NCBI GenBank assembly: GCA_964451255.1 | Contig: CAYVHL010000001.1 | Location: 124,001-188,000, forward strand | Source: JAHBTB01 sp964451255 | GTDB taxonomy: Bacteria > Armatimonadota > Fimbriimonadia > Fimbriimonadales > Fimbriimonadaceae | Length of the DNA stretch: 64,000 nucleotides | Direction of reading: 5' to 3' | Shown here: positions 44,191 to 53,008 of the stretch, one piece after another | Numbering within the stretch: position 1 is the first letter of the stretch | Layout of the letters: each line of letters opens with the position of its first letter | The notes under the pieces: generated by a model | Told to the model about the DNA's origin: nothing | The model's input: the letters and a program-made list of their open reading frames with translations, nothing else | Databases searched by the model: none | Made by a program: the position numbers and the translations under genes

Positions 44191-44195
44191 GACCC

Positions 44196-45578
44196 ATGCC
44201 CCAGAGCATCGCCTTCCATGGCGCGGCCCAGACGGTCACCGGCTCCAAGCACCTCATCACCCTCAACGATAAGAAAGTCTTGGTCGATTGCGGGCTCTTC
44301 CAAGGCAGTCAAGAACTCAGGGACCGCAATTGGAAGCCGTTCGGTTTCGATCCTGGCTCGCTCGATCTGGTCATCCTCACGCACGCCCACACCGACCACA
44401 TCGGCCTGTTGCCCAAGCTTATCAAGGAAGGCTACCGGGGCCCCGTCTATGCCACCCACGGCACCCTCGGCCTGTGCAAGATCTCACTCCCAGACGGTGG
44501 ACGCCTTCAAGAAGAGGAGGCGAATTACCATAACCGGCACCAGACCAGCCGCCACGGCGTCGCCTTGCCCCTCTACACCGAGGCCGACGCCTACGAGGCC
44601 CTGAAGCACATCCAGCCTCTCCATTTCCACGACTTCCACGAACTTCCAGGCGGAGGGTCGTTCCGGTTTGTCCCGGCCGGGCATATCCTCGGCTCGGCCT
44701 TTGTCGAGATCTATTTCGACAACGGCGAGCGCATCCTCATGGGCGGCGATCTGGGACGCTACGACCGGCCGATCCTGAAAGACCCGGCCCCGGTCGATTT
44801 CGCGGAGCACCTGGTCATCGAAAGCACCTACGGTGACCGCCTGCACGAAAAGGCCGACGCCAAGGAAAAGATCTTTAGGATCCTGGAACAGGCCGAGCGG
44901 GACCGCAGCGTCGTCCTTGTGCCCTCCTTCGCCATCGGTCGTACACAGGAGATGCTGTGGTACTTCAACGAGTTGCGGGAGGAGGGCCGGTTCCCCAACA
45001 TGCCCGTTTACGTCGACAGCCCGATGGCCACCGCCACGACACTCCTCTACAACCAACCGGGAGACGACCTGGACGCAGACCTGAAAGTGGATCTTTCGGA
45101 GGGCAACAGCCCCTTCCGGTCCGACCTCGTCCGCTTCATCCGTGACCGCAACATGTCCAAGTCGCTCAACGAGGCAAGCGGCCCGATCGTCGTGATCAGC
45201 GGCAGCGGCATGCTCACCGGAGGACGCATCACCCACCACCTGGTGGCCCACGTCTCCGACCCGTCGACCGTCGTCATCTTCACCGGCTATCAGGCCGAAG
45301 GCACGCTGGGACGAAAGCTCCTGGAAGGGGCGCCGACTGTACGCCTCTTCGGCCACGAAGTCGATGTGCGGGCCAGGGTCGAGAGGCTGGACATGTTGAG
45401 CGCCCATGCCGACTATGAAGAAATGATGCGGTGGCTTTCCAACTTCAAATCTGCGCCTCGCAAGACCTTCATCGTCCACGGCGAACCGCCAGCCCAGTTG
45501 GCGTTGCAAGACAGGATCCACAAGGAACTCGGATGGCAGACCGAGATCCCCCACCAAGGCCAGTCATTCGACCTGTGA
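44196..45578 (+). CDS. Beta-CASP metallo-beta-lactamase-fold nuclease
   Basis: 460 residues. N-terminal metallo-beta-lactamase core with VDCGLFQGS, zinc motif THAHTDHIG, PAGHILGSAF and MGGDLGRY. The beta-CASP cap follows (VPSFAIGRTQEMLWYF, VYVDSPMATATT), with the late GSGMLTGGR, TGYQAEGTLG and SAHADYEEM (motif C). Relatives are RNA processing or degrading exo/endonucleases related to CPSF73. The ATG at 44196 follows CATAAT by five bases. Confidence 0.93.
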   Translation: MPQSIAFHGAAQTVTGSKHLITLNDKKVLVDCGLFQGSQELRDRNWKPFGFDPGSLDLVILTHAHTDHIGLLPKLIKEGYRGPVYATHGTLGLCKISLPDGGRLQEEEANYHNRHQTSRHGVALPLYTEADAYEALKHIQPLHFHDFHELPGGGSFRFVPAGHILGSAFVEIYFDNGERILMGGDLGRYDRPILKDPAPVDFAEHLVIESTYGDRLHEKADAKEKIFRILEQAERDRSVVLVPSFAIGRTQEMLWYFNELREEGRFPNMPVYVDSPMATATTLLYNQPGDDLDADLKVDLSEGNSPFRSDLVRFIRDRNMSKSLNEASGPIVVISGSGMLTGGRITHHLVAHVSDPSTVVIFTGYQAEGTLGRKLLEGAPTVRLFGHEVDVRARVERLDMLSAHADYEEMMRWLSNFKSAPRKTFIVHGEPPAQLALQDRIHKELGWQTEIPHQGQSFDL

Positions 45579-45580
45579 GG

Positions 45581-45670
45581 ATGTCGACAGACACAACGCC
45601 TCGTGGACCGGCAGTTCGGTTACCGAAGGCTCTGACGACCTCGTGCCCGAGGCCGCCGGGGGTCAAATAG
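45581..45670 (+). CDS. Possible 29-residue leader ORF before GH15
   Basis: ATG 45581 to TAG 45668-45670; the product is MSTDTTPRGPAVRLPKALT and ten more residues. Its stop overlaps the GTG of the GH15 gene as TAGTG, which would couple translation. The ribosome site is poor (GAGG touching the ATG). It could equally be untranslated leader. Confidence 0.25.
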   Translation: MSTDTTPRGPAVRLPKALTTSCPRPPGVK

Positions 45671-47592
45671 TGCCACGTCCCGTAGTGCTAGGCAACAACC
45701 GGCTGACCCTCGCCCTCGACCGTCGCCACAGCGTCCGCGACCTCTACTATCCGACCGTTGGATGTCCGAACCATCTCTCCGGCCACAAGATCCGACTCGG
45801 TGTATGGGCCGACGGCCAGTTTGCCTGGTGTGACGAAGGCGGGTGGTCGGCCAGACAGGCCTACCGGATCGGCTCCCTGGTTTGCGAAGCCCACCTAGAA
45901 AACCCAGACCTAGCGCTCCGTCTGGACATCGTCGAGGCCGTCCACCCTGAGCACGATTGGTGGTTGAAGAGGGTCACGGTCACAAACCAGGCGGACTCAT
46001 GGCGCGACATCCGCCTTTTTCAGACCCATGACCTCCGCATCAACGAGACGGACATCGGAGACACCGCCTTCTACCACCCTGGCCTCCCCGCTCTCGTCCA
46101 CTACAAGGACGACGTCTACCTCTCATTCGGCTTCCGAACGGACGACGGTCGTGGTCTAGACCAGTGGGCATGCGGCGTCAAGGCTTTCAACGGCTTCTTG
46201 GGCACCTACAAGGACGCGGAGGACGGCCATCTTGGTGGCAAACCCGTCGAGCAAGGCAGCGTCGATTCCACGATGGGGGTCAGCCTGCCTGTCGGCCCTG
46301 GAGAAGCCGTCTCGCTCTGGGTAGCCACGGCGGCGGCAAGGCACGTCGCCGACATTGAGACCGAGCACAGACAGCTCCTTTCCTCGCTCGGAGACGATTG
46401 GTTCGCCTTTGCGTCTAGTGTCGAAGAAGGGCGGGCCGGAATCAGCCAGGCCGTCGATGACCTATTTTGTCAAAGCCTGGCCATCGTAGAAGCCCATTTC
46501 AGCACCACAGGCGGATTGGTGGCGGCGATGGACAGCGACATCATGCAGACGAACCGGGCCAACTACGGCTCCGTCTGGTTCAGGGACGCCAGTCTGACGG
46601 CTATGGAGTGTTGGGGCAGGGGCCACCGTCGGCCCGCCCTCGACCTTATCCAATTTGGAAGGCAGATCCTGGGTGACCGGGCGGAACGGTTCAGGCCGTA
46701 TTTTCTCCAGAAGTATCTTCCGAACGGCTCGCTTTCTGCGAGTTGGCACCCGTGGGTCACTGATTCGGGAACCGAAGCGCCGTTCCAGCAAGACGAGACG
46801 GCCCTTTACCTTTCCTTGCTTACGACCGCCGCGGCAGACCATCCGGAGCACGTCCCTCTTGTCCGCGCCCTCACTGACTTTATGCTACGCCACCGCGCCG
46901 AGGACGGCCTTCCCCTGCCAAGTTGGGACCTGTGGGAGGAACGGCGCGGCGTCCACCTATGGACGACCGCCACTGTCATCGACGCCCTCGACGACGCCGC
47001 CGGCTACCTCGCAAAGCATGATCCCGGTTCTAGCCATTCGGAAGCCAAAGAAGCCTCGGAGCGAATGAGGACGGAAGCTCTGCGCCTGTTTGTCACGCCC
47101 GGTTCGGGCAGGATGGCACGCACCATCCACCGGACTTCATCGGGAGCACTCGCCTACGACGACACCCCCGACGCGAGCGTCTTAGCCGCCTTGCTGCGTC
47201 CGGCCTTCAAGAGCGAAGCCGTTCGACTCGCCGACACCGTGAACTGGATCGAAGAGAAGCTGGCGGTCAATTCTATGACCGGTGGAATCGCCCGCTATGA
47301 GGGTGACTACTACTTCCGTCGCTCAGACGCCTTTCCAGGCAACCCCTGGGTCATTTCGACGATGTGGGTCGCCCAGGCCAAGGCCAGGCTCGCCAAGAGC
47401 AGGCATGACCTTTCGGAGACCGAACGATGGCTCAACTGGGCGGTCGAGCGGGCCGAGAGCACTTATGTCCTCGCCGAACAGTACGACCCGGAGACTGGCG
47501 AGCCTCTCAGCGTCAGCCCGCTGCCTTGGAGCCACGTCGAGGTGATGGAGACGGTGAAGGCTTACAGACTGGCCTTGACCGGGCTTGTCTGA
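45670..47592 (+). CDS. Glucoamylase-type glycoside hydrolase (GH15)
   Basis: The start is GTG 45670 (VPRPVVLGNNRLTLALD), with GGGGGT upstream; GTG 45643 in the same frame is an alternative. About 640 residues. An N-terminal beta-sandwich (LYYPTVGCPNHLSGHKIRLGVW) precedes the (alpha/alpha)6 barrel: NYGSVWFRDASLTAM, LPLPSWDLWEERRGVHLWTT (catalytic Glu region) and FPGNPWVISTMWVAQ. It hydrolyses alpha-glucosidic ends of starch-type or trehalose-like sugars. No signal peptide is seen, so probably cytoplasmic. The 3' end overlaps the convergent anti-sigma gene by 31 bases. Confidence 0.87.
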   Translation: MPRPVVLGNNRLTLALDRRHSVRDLYYPTVGCPNHLSGHKIRLGVWADGQFAWCDEGGWSARQAYRIGSLVCEAHLENPDLALRLDIVEAVHPEHDWWLKRVTVTNQADSWRDIRLFQTHDLRINETDIGDTAFYHPGLPALVHYKDDVYLSFGFRTDDGRGLDQWACGVKAFNGFLGTYKDAEDGHLGGKPVEQGSVDSTMGVSLPVGPGEAVSLWVATAAARHVADIETEHRQLLSSLGDDWFAFASSVEEGRAGISQAVDDLFCQSLAIVEAHFSTTGGLVAAMDSDIMQTNRANYGSVWFRDASLTAMECWGRGHRRPALDLIQFGRQILGDRAERFRPYFLQKYLPNGSLSASWHPWVTDSGTEAPFQQDETALYLSLLTTAAADHPEHVPLVRALTDFMLRHRAEDGLPLPSWDLWEERRGVHLWTTATVIDALDDAAGYLAKHDPGSSHSEAKEASERMRTEALRLFVTPGSGRMARTIHRTSSGALAYDDTPDASVLAALLRPAFKSEAVRLADTVNWIEEKLAVNSMTGGIARYEGDYYFRRSDAFPGNPWVISTMWVAQAKARLAKSRHDLSETERWLNWAVERAESTYVLAEQYDPETGEPLSVSPLPWSHVEVMETVKAYRLALTGLV

Positions 47593-48305
47593 GACTTCAC
47601 CGCCGAAGGGGTCTCCTTGCAGACGTTCTGTGCGATCAACATCCGCCCTTCTTCAGACCCACCGCACACCATATAAGCCATACCTGCGGAGCAATACCAG
47701 CCGACGTGCTCGCCGTCCACATAGAACATCTTCGGCGTCCCTTTGACGACGTGGGCCCTATCGAACCAATGTTGGTCTTGTCGACCCCACAAGGTGTACT
47801 CCTGACCGCAGTACCGCACTTTCCAGGAGATCCAATCCTTTCCGCTGCTTGCCCCTTCGATGCTCGCGTTTGAGAGCCCGGCAAGCTGGATGACGGGGAC
47901 CGGCATAGTCGTCTTCGTAGCGAGCCACGCTTGCACCGCCGCCGGCTGGGTCACCGTCGACTCACTTGCCATGACCGGTCCGCCGGGGTCGTCGATCCTC
48001 GGGATCGACCGGTCCAAGACGAATGCGAAGGCGATGGCGGCGACTGCCACGGCAGACACCCAGAAGTATGCCTGGCGTCGTCTGGTCTGCATCCCACCCC
48101 GAGTGACGGTCGCCAACGACGACCGTAACCGATCGATCGGCACTTGCTCCGCCGAACCGAAGTCGTGCAAGGCGGCCTTGAACGTCCGGAGGCTCTCCAA
48201 TTCTAACCTTGCTTGGTCGGAGCCAGCCAACCAAGCGTCGGCCTGCGCGCGGGTCGCCGCGTCCATCGAACCGTCTTCATAGGCTTGCCAATCAAAGCGC
48301 GTCAT
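47562..48305 (-). CDS. Anti-sigma factor-like membrane protein
   Basis: 247 residues: a cytoplasmic N-terminal helical domain (FDWQAYEDGSMDAATRAQADAWLAG) without the HxxxCxxC zinc motif, one membrane helix (FWVSAVAVAAIAFAFVL, near 80-97), and an extracytoplasmic domain with four cysteines (RYCGQEY, GWYCSAGMAYMVCGG, NVCKE). It begins within the ECF sigma stop (ATGA overlap), the usual sign of a cognate anti-sigma factor. The paired cysteines suggest envelope or redox sensing; this is inference. Confidence 0.8.
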   Translation of the reverse strand: MTRFDWQAYEDGSMDAATRAQADAWLAGSDQARLELESLRTFKAALHDFGSAEQVPIDRLRSSLATVTRGGMQTRRRQAYFWVSAVAVAAIAFAFVLDRSIPRIDDPGGPVMASESTVTQPAAVQAWLATKTTMPVPVIQLAGLSNASIEGASSGKDWISWKVRYCGQEYTLWGRQDQHWFDRAHVVKGTPKMFYVDGEHVGWYCSAGMAYMVCGGSEEGRMLIAQNVCKETPSAVKSQTSPVKASL

Positions 48306-48889
48306 GTCGTCGCCTCCTTCGCGTCGGGAAGAAGAAACTCGAGCCTCGACCGTAACATCGTACGAGCTCGGAAAAGCCGGGAGCGCACCGTGCCGACCGG
48401 GACGTCCATCGCATGGGCAGCTTCCTCATAGGACATCTGCTCGACATCACAGAGTTGGATCGTGTCCCGGAAAATGTCTGGCAACTGGTCAAGCTCTTCT
48501 ATCAAGCGGTCGGCCTCAAGCTTCCACGAGAGTCGATCCCAGAACGGTGGCTCGGCGACTTCCTCGGCTTCCGGTTCGTCCAGGCTCGTCGTCGGTTTTG
48601 CTCCTCGTAACGCCATAAGCCGTTCGTTGCGCAATATCCGGACAAGCCAGCTACGAAGGTGCCTGCCATCAAAGCTGTTCCATGCCTGGAACGCTTTGAC
48701 CAGGGTCGTCTGTACGACGTCCTCCGCCTCCTCGGCCGAACAACCCATGCGACGGGCGACGCGATAGAGCACAGGGAGCTCGTCACGCACGCTCGTCTCG
48801 AAGTTCCTTGGCCGAGAAAACAAGCTGATAGCCGGCCTCCGTTCCTTGACGCCAGTGACCGTAGCAGGAAGCGCGAAAGTTATCGCCAC
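48302..48889 (-). CDS. ECF RNA polymerase sigma factor
   Basis: 195 residues from GTG 48889 (AGGAGG three bases upstream); a longer frame to 48982 would run into the divergent GH127 gene. Region 2: ELPVLYRVARRMGCSAEEAEDVVQTTLVKAFQAW. Region 4: LPDIFRDTIQLCDVEQMSYEEAAHAMDVPVGTVRSRLFRARTML. It directs RNA polymerase to stress or envelope genes and is held by the overlapping anti-sigma factor. Target promoters are unknown. Confidence 0.9.
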   Translation of the reverse strand: MAITFALPATVTGVKERRPAISLFSRPRNFETSVRDELPVLYRVARRMGCSAEEAEDVVQTTLVKAFQAWNSFDGRHLRSWLVRILRNERLMALRGAKPTTSLDEPEAEEVAEPPFWDRLSWKLEADRLIEELDQLPDIFRDTIQLCDVEQMSYEEAAHAMDVPVGTVRSRLFRARTMLRSRLEFLLPDAKEATT

Positions 48890-48969
48890 TGGCCTCCTAA
48901 ATGGATGATATCCCGTTACGGTTCCCCGGTCCTGCGATTTGACACCTTTTGACTGGGCCAGAATAGGAT

Positions 48970-50835
48970 GTGCTCGCCCCACTTGGCCGCGTTAGGCTCA
49001 CCTCGCCGCTTGTAACCGCCTGGCAAGACTCGCTTGTCCGTCAAGGCTTGGCTCACCAGTGGCGCATGTGTGAGGAGACGGGCCGGATCGAGAACTTTCG
49101 CCGTGTCGCCAAGGGCGAAAAAGGCGGCCACCAGGGGATCTACTTTAACGACAGCGACGTCTACAAGCTCCTTGAGGCGATGGCATACAGCTTGCTTGTC
49201 CAGCCCACGCCTGATGTGCGCGACATGGTGGGAGAGGCAGTCGGACTGATCGAGGCCGCGCAAGAACAAGACGGCTATATCAACACCTTCATCCACCTCG
49301 AACACCCCGACAAGCGCTACCTGAGCTTGGCCGCGAAACACGAGATGTACTGCATGGGCCACCTTCTAGAAGCCTGTTGCGCCTACGAGTCGGCCTTGGG
49401 GGACGGCCGTCTGAAGAGCGTGGCCACCAGGGTGGCCGACCACCTAGCCTCGACGTTCGGCCCGGACAAGCGCAAGGGATATGGCGGACACGAGGAGATC
49501 GAGATGGGCCTTGCCCGGACAGGCATCGAGTTTGACCGCCCGCAAGACGTCGCGCTTTCCAAATGGATGACCGACACGCGCGGCACGCGCCCGAGCCCGT
49601 TCGAGGACGAGATCAACGACCCTGTCTCCCGCGAATTCTCGCCCTGGCTCCCATCCCTGTGGTGCAAGGCCGGCAAATATGACGGCGCTTACGGACAGGA
49701 CGACCTGCCGCTCAGCGAGCAGACGACGGCGGTGGGCCACGCCGTGCGAGCCATGTACCAATATTGCGGAGCAATGGACTCCCGCTGCCATGGTGACACC
49801 GCGCTGGACTCGACCCTCCAGACCATCTGGTCCAACTTGGTGGGCAGGCGGATGTACGTCACGGGCGGCATAGGCTCGTCACCCGCAAACGAGGGATTCA
49901 CCGACGACTTCGACCTCCCCAACCGGACAGCTTACGCAGAGACATGCGCAGGTATTGGCCTGTGCATGTGGGCCGCCCGCATGGGCGTCGCCTTTGGCAA
50001 AGGCGAGTACTTCGACGTCTTCGAACGCTCTCTCTTCAACGGTGTGCTTTCCGGCATGGACCTCACGGCGACCGCGTACCACTACGAGAACCCACTTGAA
50101 TCGACAGGCGCGCACGTCCGCCAGCCGTGGTTCGTTTGTGCGTGCTGTCCGCCCAACGTGGCCCGGTTCGTACTGTCGCTGGGACGCTACGTCGCCTCAT
50201 GGTCAAGGGGCACCGTGTCGGTCAACGTCCCGCTGGGCATGGAAGTCGAAGCGAACATGAACGGCGTCCCGGTCAAAGTCGTCGTCGAATCGGCCTACCC
50301 CCACGGAGGCCAGGTCATCGTGCGAGTGCACCCTTCGCAGCCGGTCAAAGGGACGCTGCGAGTCCGAGTGCCGTCGTCCGTGTCCACTTGGTCGAGCCCA
50401 GACGGCGGCGAACTGGCGGACGGCTACTTGTCCTGGTCAAGGGAGTGGAACGACGGGGACCAAGTGCGACTCGACTTAGTCATCCGGCCCGAGTTCGTGC
50501 GCTGCGACCCCCGTGTCGGCCACAACATCGGTCACGTCAGCGTGAAGAGAGGACCGCTCGTCTACTGTCTTGAAGAGGTCGACCTAGGTTCCAAGGCGCA
50601 GCGCTTCGCTATCGACGAAGCGGCGGGCCTCAAGGACGAGAGTGATCCAGATCCCAGGGTGGGCAACCGTCTCCGCGCCGAGGGCCTTCTGGACGAGACT
50701 GACTGGAACGGCCCGCTCTACCAATCCAAAGAGCGACGCCTCACCCCCGCGTCTGTCGCCTTGGTGCCCTATGCGACCTGGGGCAACCGGAGCACTGGAT
50801 CCATGCAGGTGTGGTTGACGACGGCAAGAGCCTGA
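48970..50835 (+). CDS. Beta-L-arabinofuranosidase-type glycoside hydrolase (GH127)
   Basis: 621 residues starting at GTG 48970. GH127/DUF1680 hallmarks: N-terminal VRLTSPLVTAWQ, the barrel QDGYINTF, GHLLEACCAYE, YVTGGIGSSPANEGFTDDFDLPN, the catalytic Glu segment AYAETCAGIGLC and the cysteine motif CACCPPNVARF (nucleophile Cys with zinc ligands). A beta-sandwich C-terminal part follows. The family releases terminal L-arabinofuranose from plant glycans and glycoproteins. Divergent from the ECF sigma gene with 80 bases between. Confidence 0.9.
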   Translation: MLAPLGRVRLTSPLVTAWQDSLVRQGLAHQWRMCEETGRIENFRRVAKGEKGGHQGIYFNDSDVYKLLEAMAYSLLVQPTPDVRDMVGEAVGLIEAAQEQDGYINTFIHLEHPDKRYLSLAAKHEMYCMGHLLEACCAYESALGDGRLKSVATRVADHLASTFGPDKRKGYGGHEEIEMGLARTGIEFDRPQDVALSKWMTDTRGTRPSPFEDEINDPVSREFSPWLPSLWCKAGKYDGAYGQDDLPLSEQTTAVGHAVRAMYQYCGAMDSRCHGDTALDSTLQTIWSNLVGRRMYVTGGIGSSPANEGFTDDFDLPNRTAYAETCAGIGLCMWAARMGVAFGKGEYFDVFERSLFNGVLSGMDLTATAYHYENPLESTGAHVRQPWFVCACCPPNVARFVLSLGRYVASWSRGTVSVNVPLGMEVEANMNGVPVKVVVESAYPHGGQVIVRVHPSQPVKGTLRVRVPSSVSTWSSPDGGELADGYLSWSREWNDGDQVRLDLVIRPEFVRCDPRVGHNIGHVSVKRGPLVYCLEEVDLGSKAQRFAIDEAAGLKDESDPDPRVGNRLRAEGLLDETDWNGPLYQSKERRLTPASVALVPYATWGNRSTGSMQVWLTTARA

Positions 50836-50845
50836 CCAACTTAAT

Positions 50846-52678
50846 CTACGACACTTGTGGCACGTCCAACGCGCCCTTGAACTGCTCACGGAACATGTCC
50901 CGGTAGATGCCGGGTCTGGTGACCAACTCGGCGTGCGGCCCTTGGTCCACGATCTGTCCGTCTTCGATGACGATGATCCGGTCGGCGTCGACGACGCTGG
51001 CGAGGCGGTGGGCGATGATAAACGTCGTCCTGCCCTTCATGACCTGCCTCAACGCCTCTTGGACACGTGCCTCGGTCTCGCCGTCGAGAGCGCTCGTCAC
51101 ATCGTCCAGTATCAAGACCGCCGGGTCGGTGACGAGGGCCCTCGCCAAGGCGAGCCTTTGCCTTTGGCCTCCAGAAAACCTGACCCCAAACTCGCCGATC
51201 ATCGTCGAGTAGCCGTCTTCCAACGTCTCGACAAACTCATGGAGGTCGGCCGCCTTGGATGCCGCGACGACCTGCTCGTCGGTAGCGTCGCGAAACCCAT
51301 ACTTGATGTTCTCCCGGATGCTGACGCTGAACGCCATGTTTTCCTGCGCGACCAAACTGATCTGGGATCGCAAGGAGTCGATGCGCGCTTCGCGCAGGTC
51401 CATACCGTCCACGGTTATCCGCCCCGAGGTCGGGTCATAGAACCGCATCAACAGGTTCATCAGGGTCGTCTTCCCGCTACCACTGTGCCCGACGATCCCC
51501 AATATCTCGCCGCACTTGACCGTCAGGTCGACACCCTTGATGATCTCGTCACCTTGTTCGTACTTGAAGCGGACGTTTTCGAATCGGATCTCTCGGGCCA
51601 AACGAGGCAGCGGCTCCGCGTCCGGGTTGTCGACGATCTCCGGACGGGTGTCCAGGGTATCGAAGACCCGGTCCATGGCCGCGACGGCCCACTGGATCTG
51701 GTTGTTGAAATCCACGACACGGACAGCAGGGTCGAACACATAACCGACGTAGAACGCGATAGCGACCAGCGAACCGACCGTCAGTTGTCCGTTTTGGACG
51801 AGGAACCCGCCATATGCGTAGACCACGCCTCGGCCAAGGGCTGAAATAATGCCTGAGATCAGGCCGAGCCGACGGTTCAGGTGCATCTGCTTGACATCGA
51901 CGGCAAACCGCTCGTTCGCAAGCTTGACGAACTGCTCGGTTTCGGCGTCCTCACGCACGAACGCCTTGACGATGGCGATGTTTTCTATGCGCTCGGTGAG
52001 CTGACCGATCTGCTCGTCATAGAGGCGTCGCCGTTCTTCTCGGATCGTCCGGATGTGCTTCAGAAAGAAGATGTAGCTGATGACATAGAAGGGGACCAAC
52101 CCCAGGATGACGGCCGCGATCCGCCACTGCATGGCGAACAAGATCGAGATGACCACGACCAACGTGATGAGATCGCTGAGGAAGGCCACCAACTGGCCTG
52201 ACACAAGCCCTTGGATGAGCTCGACGTCGGCGGTCGCCCGGGCCATGATCTTGCCCGTCTGCACCTGCTTGTGAAACGCCAGGCTCAGCCGCTGCAGGTG
52301 CCGCCAGGTCGCGAAACGCAGGTCGAAGCAGAAGCGGTGGCCGATATAGTTGACCAGGATCGCCAGCCAGTAGTTCAAGAACGCCCGCGTCGCGATTGTC
52401 CCGACCAACAAGAGGCTGAACAACAACAACAGGCGTGGGCCCGCGACGTCGCGGAGTTCCGCCCAGCGGGCCTGTGCCACCGCCTTGCCAGCCCCAGTGG
52501 CATTGTTGAATTCTTGCAGAGCGGCGAACGCCGGCTTGATACCGCTGTCGATGGCGAACTGGAACAGCCGCGGCGGGACGATGTTGAGCATCGTGACGCA
52601 CACGGTGAGAAAGATCGCCAGCGCCAAGTGCCGACGATAAGGCTTGAGAAACTCCAGCGTGCGCTTGAACGAGCGCAT
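50846..52678 (-). CDS. MsbA-type ABC transporter, fused permease and ATPase
   Basis: A 610-residue half-transporter. Six-helix membrane domain (about residues 15-345; FLKPYRRHLALAIFLTVCVTML, LNYWLAILVNYIGH), then the nucleotide-binding domain with Walker A GHSGSGKTT, Q-loop LVAQENMAF, signature FSGGQRQR, Walker B VLILDDVTSALD and H-loop FIIAHRL. It works as a homo- or heterodimer exporting lipids, peptides or drugs; substrate not predictable. The first extracellular loop is longer than usual (Ala-rich, residues 40-75). Confidence 0.93.
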   Translation of the reverse strand: MRSFKRTLEFLKPYRRHLALAIFLTVCVTMLNIVPPRLFQFAIDSGIKPAFAALQEFNNATGAGKAVAQARWAELRDVAGPRLLLLFSLLLVGTIATRAFLNYWLAILVNYIGHRFCFDLRFATWRHLQRLSLAFHKQVQTGKIMARATADVELIQGLVSGQLVAFLSDLITLVVVISILFAMQWRIAAVILGLVPFYVISYIFFLKHIRTIREERRRLYDEQIGQLTERIENIAIVKAFVREDAETEQFVKLANERFAVDVKQMHLNRRLGLISGIISALGRGVVYAYGGFLVQNGQLTVGSLVAIAFYVGYVFDPAVRVVDFNNQIQWAVAAMDRVFDTLDTRPEIVDNPDAEPLPRLAREIRFENVRFKYEQGDEIIKGVDLTVKCGEILGIVGHSGSGKTTLMNLLMRFYDPTSGRITVDGMDLREARIDSLRSQISLVAQENMAFSVSIRENIKYGFRDATDEQVVAASKAADLHEFVETLEDGYSTMIGEFGVRFSGGQRQRLALARALVTDPAVLILDDVTSALDGETEARVQEALRQVMKGRTTFIIAHRLASVVDADRIIVIEDGQIVDQGPHAELVTRPGIYRDMFREQFKGALDVPQVS

Positions 52679-52773
52679 ATGACATAGGAGTTTGGCCCAA
52701 AACGACGAGGACCCCCGGCCAATGCCGAGGGCCCGTCGCCAGGGCTACAGGACTCTAGGGTATGGGGTCCGAC

Positions 52774-52872
52774 TTACGACTTGGTGGGCGGCTGGCGCAG
52801 GGCTTCCTTTGCCAACCCCCAACCTCCGACGATGGAAGCTAGGGCTACAGCCACGACAACTAAACCATACAT
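52774..52872 (-). CDS. Possible 32-residue single-helix membrane peptide
   Basis: MYGLVVVAVALASIVGGWG then a short polar tail ending PPTKS. A single membrane helix fills the N-terminal two thirds. GGAGG lies 12 bases before the ATG, farther than ideal. It sits alone between the ABC exporter and M28 peptidase genes on the same strand. Many real small membrane proteins look like this, but composition alone cannot prove translation. Confidence 0.35.
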   Translation of the reverse strand: MYGLVVVAVALASIVGGWGLAKEALRQPPTKS

Positions 52873-52948
52873 GTGAACTCTCGACCTCCGACACAGCTTG
52901 TATGCCGTATCTTGGGTGGTTCTCAGGGTGAGAAAACAGGGATGGATA

Positions 52949-52970
52949 CCTGAGTTCAATTGAACTCAGG
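52949..52970 (-). terminator. Perfect 22-base palindrome after M28 peptidase gene
   Basis: CCTGAGTTC-AATT-GAACTCAGG, about 40 bases beyond the stop at 53009. It can form a 9-bp stem with a 4-base loop but has no T-run on the minus strand, so an operator is the alternative. Confidence 0.4.
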
Positions 52971-53008
52971 CAGGGTTGCTGACGGCGAGGTTATTGGCGG
53001 TGGATTTG

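Larger units (their letters stand above)
52679..53008. other. 330-bp gap with two hairpins and a small ORF
   Basis: Contains an imperfect hairpin CCCCCGGC-CAAT-GCCGAGGG (near 52712-52731), a possible 32-residue membrane peptide (52774-52872, minus) and a perfect 22-base palindrome (52949-52970). Nothing else coding is apparent. Confidence 0.45.
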
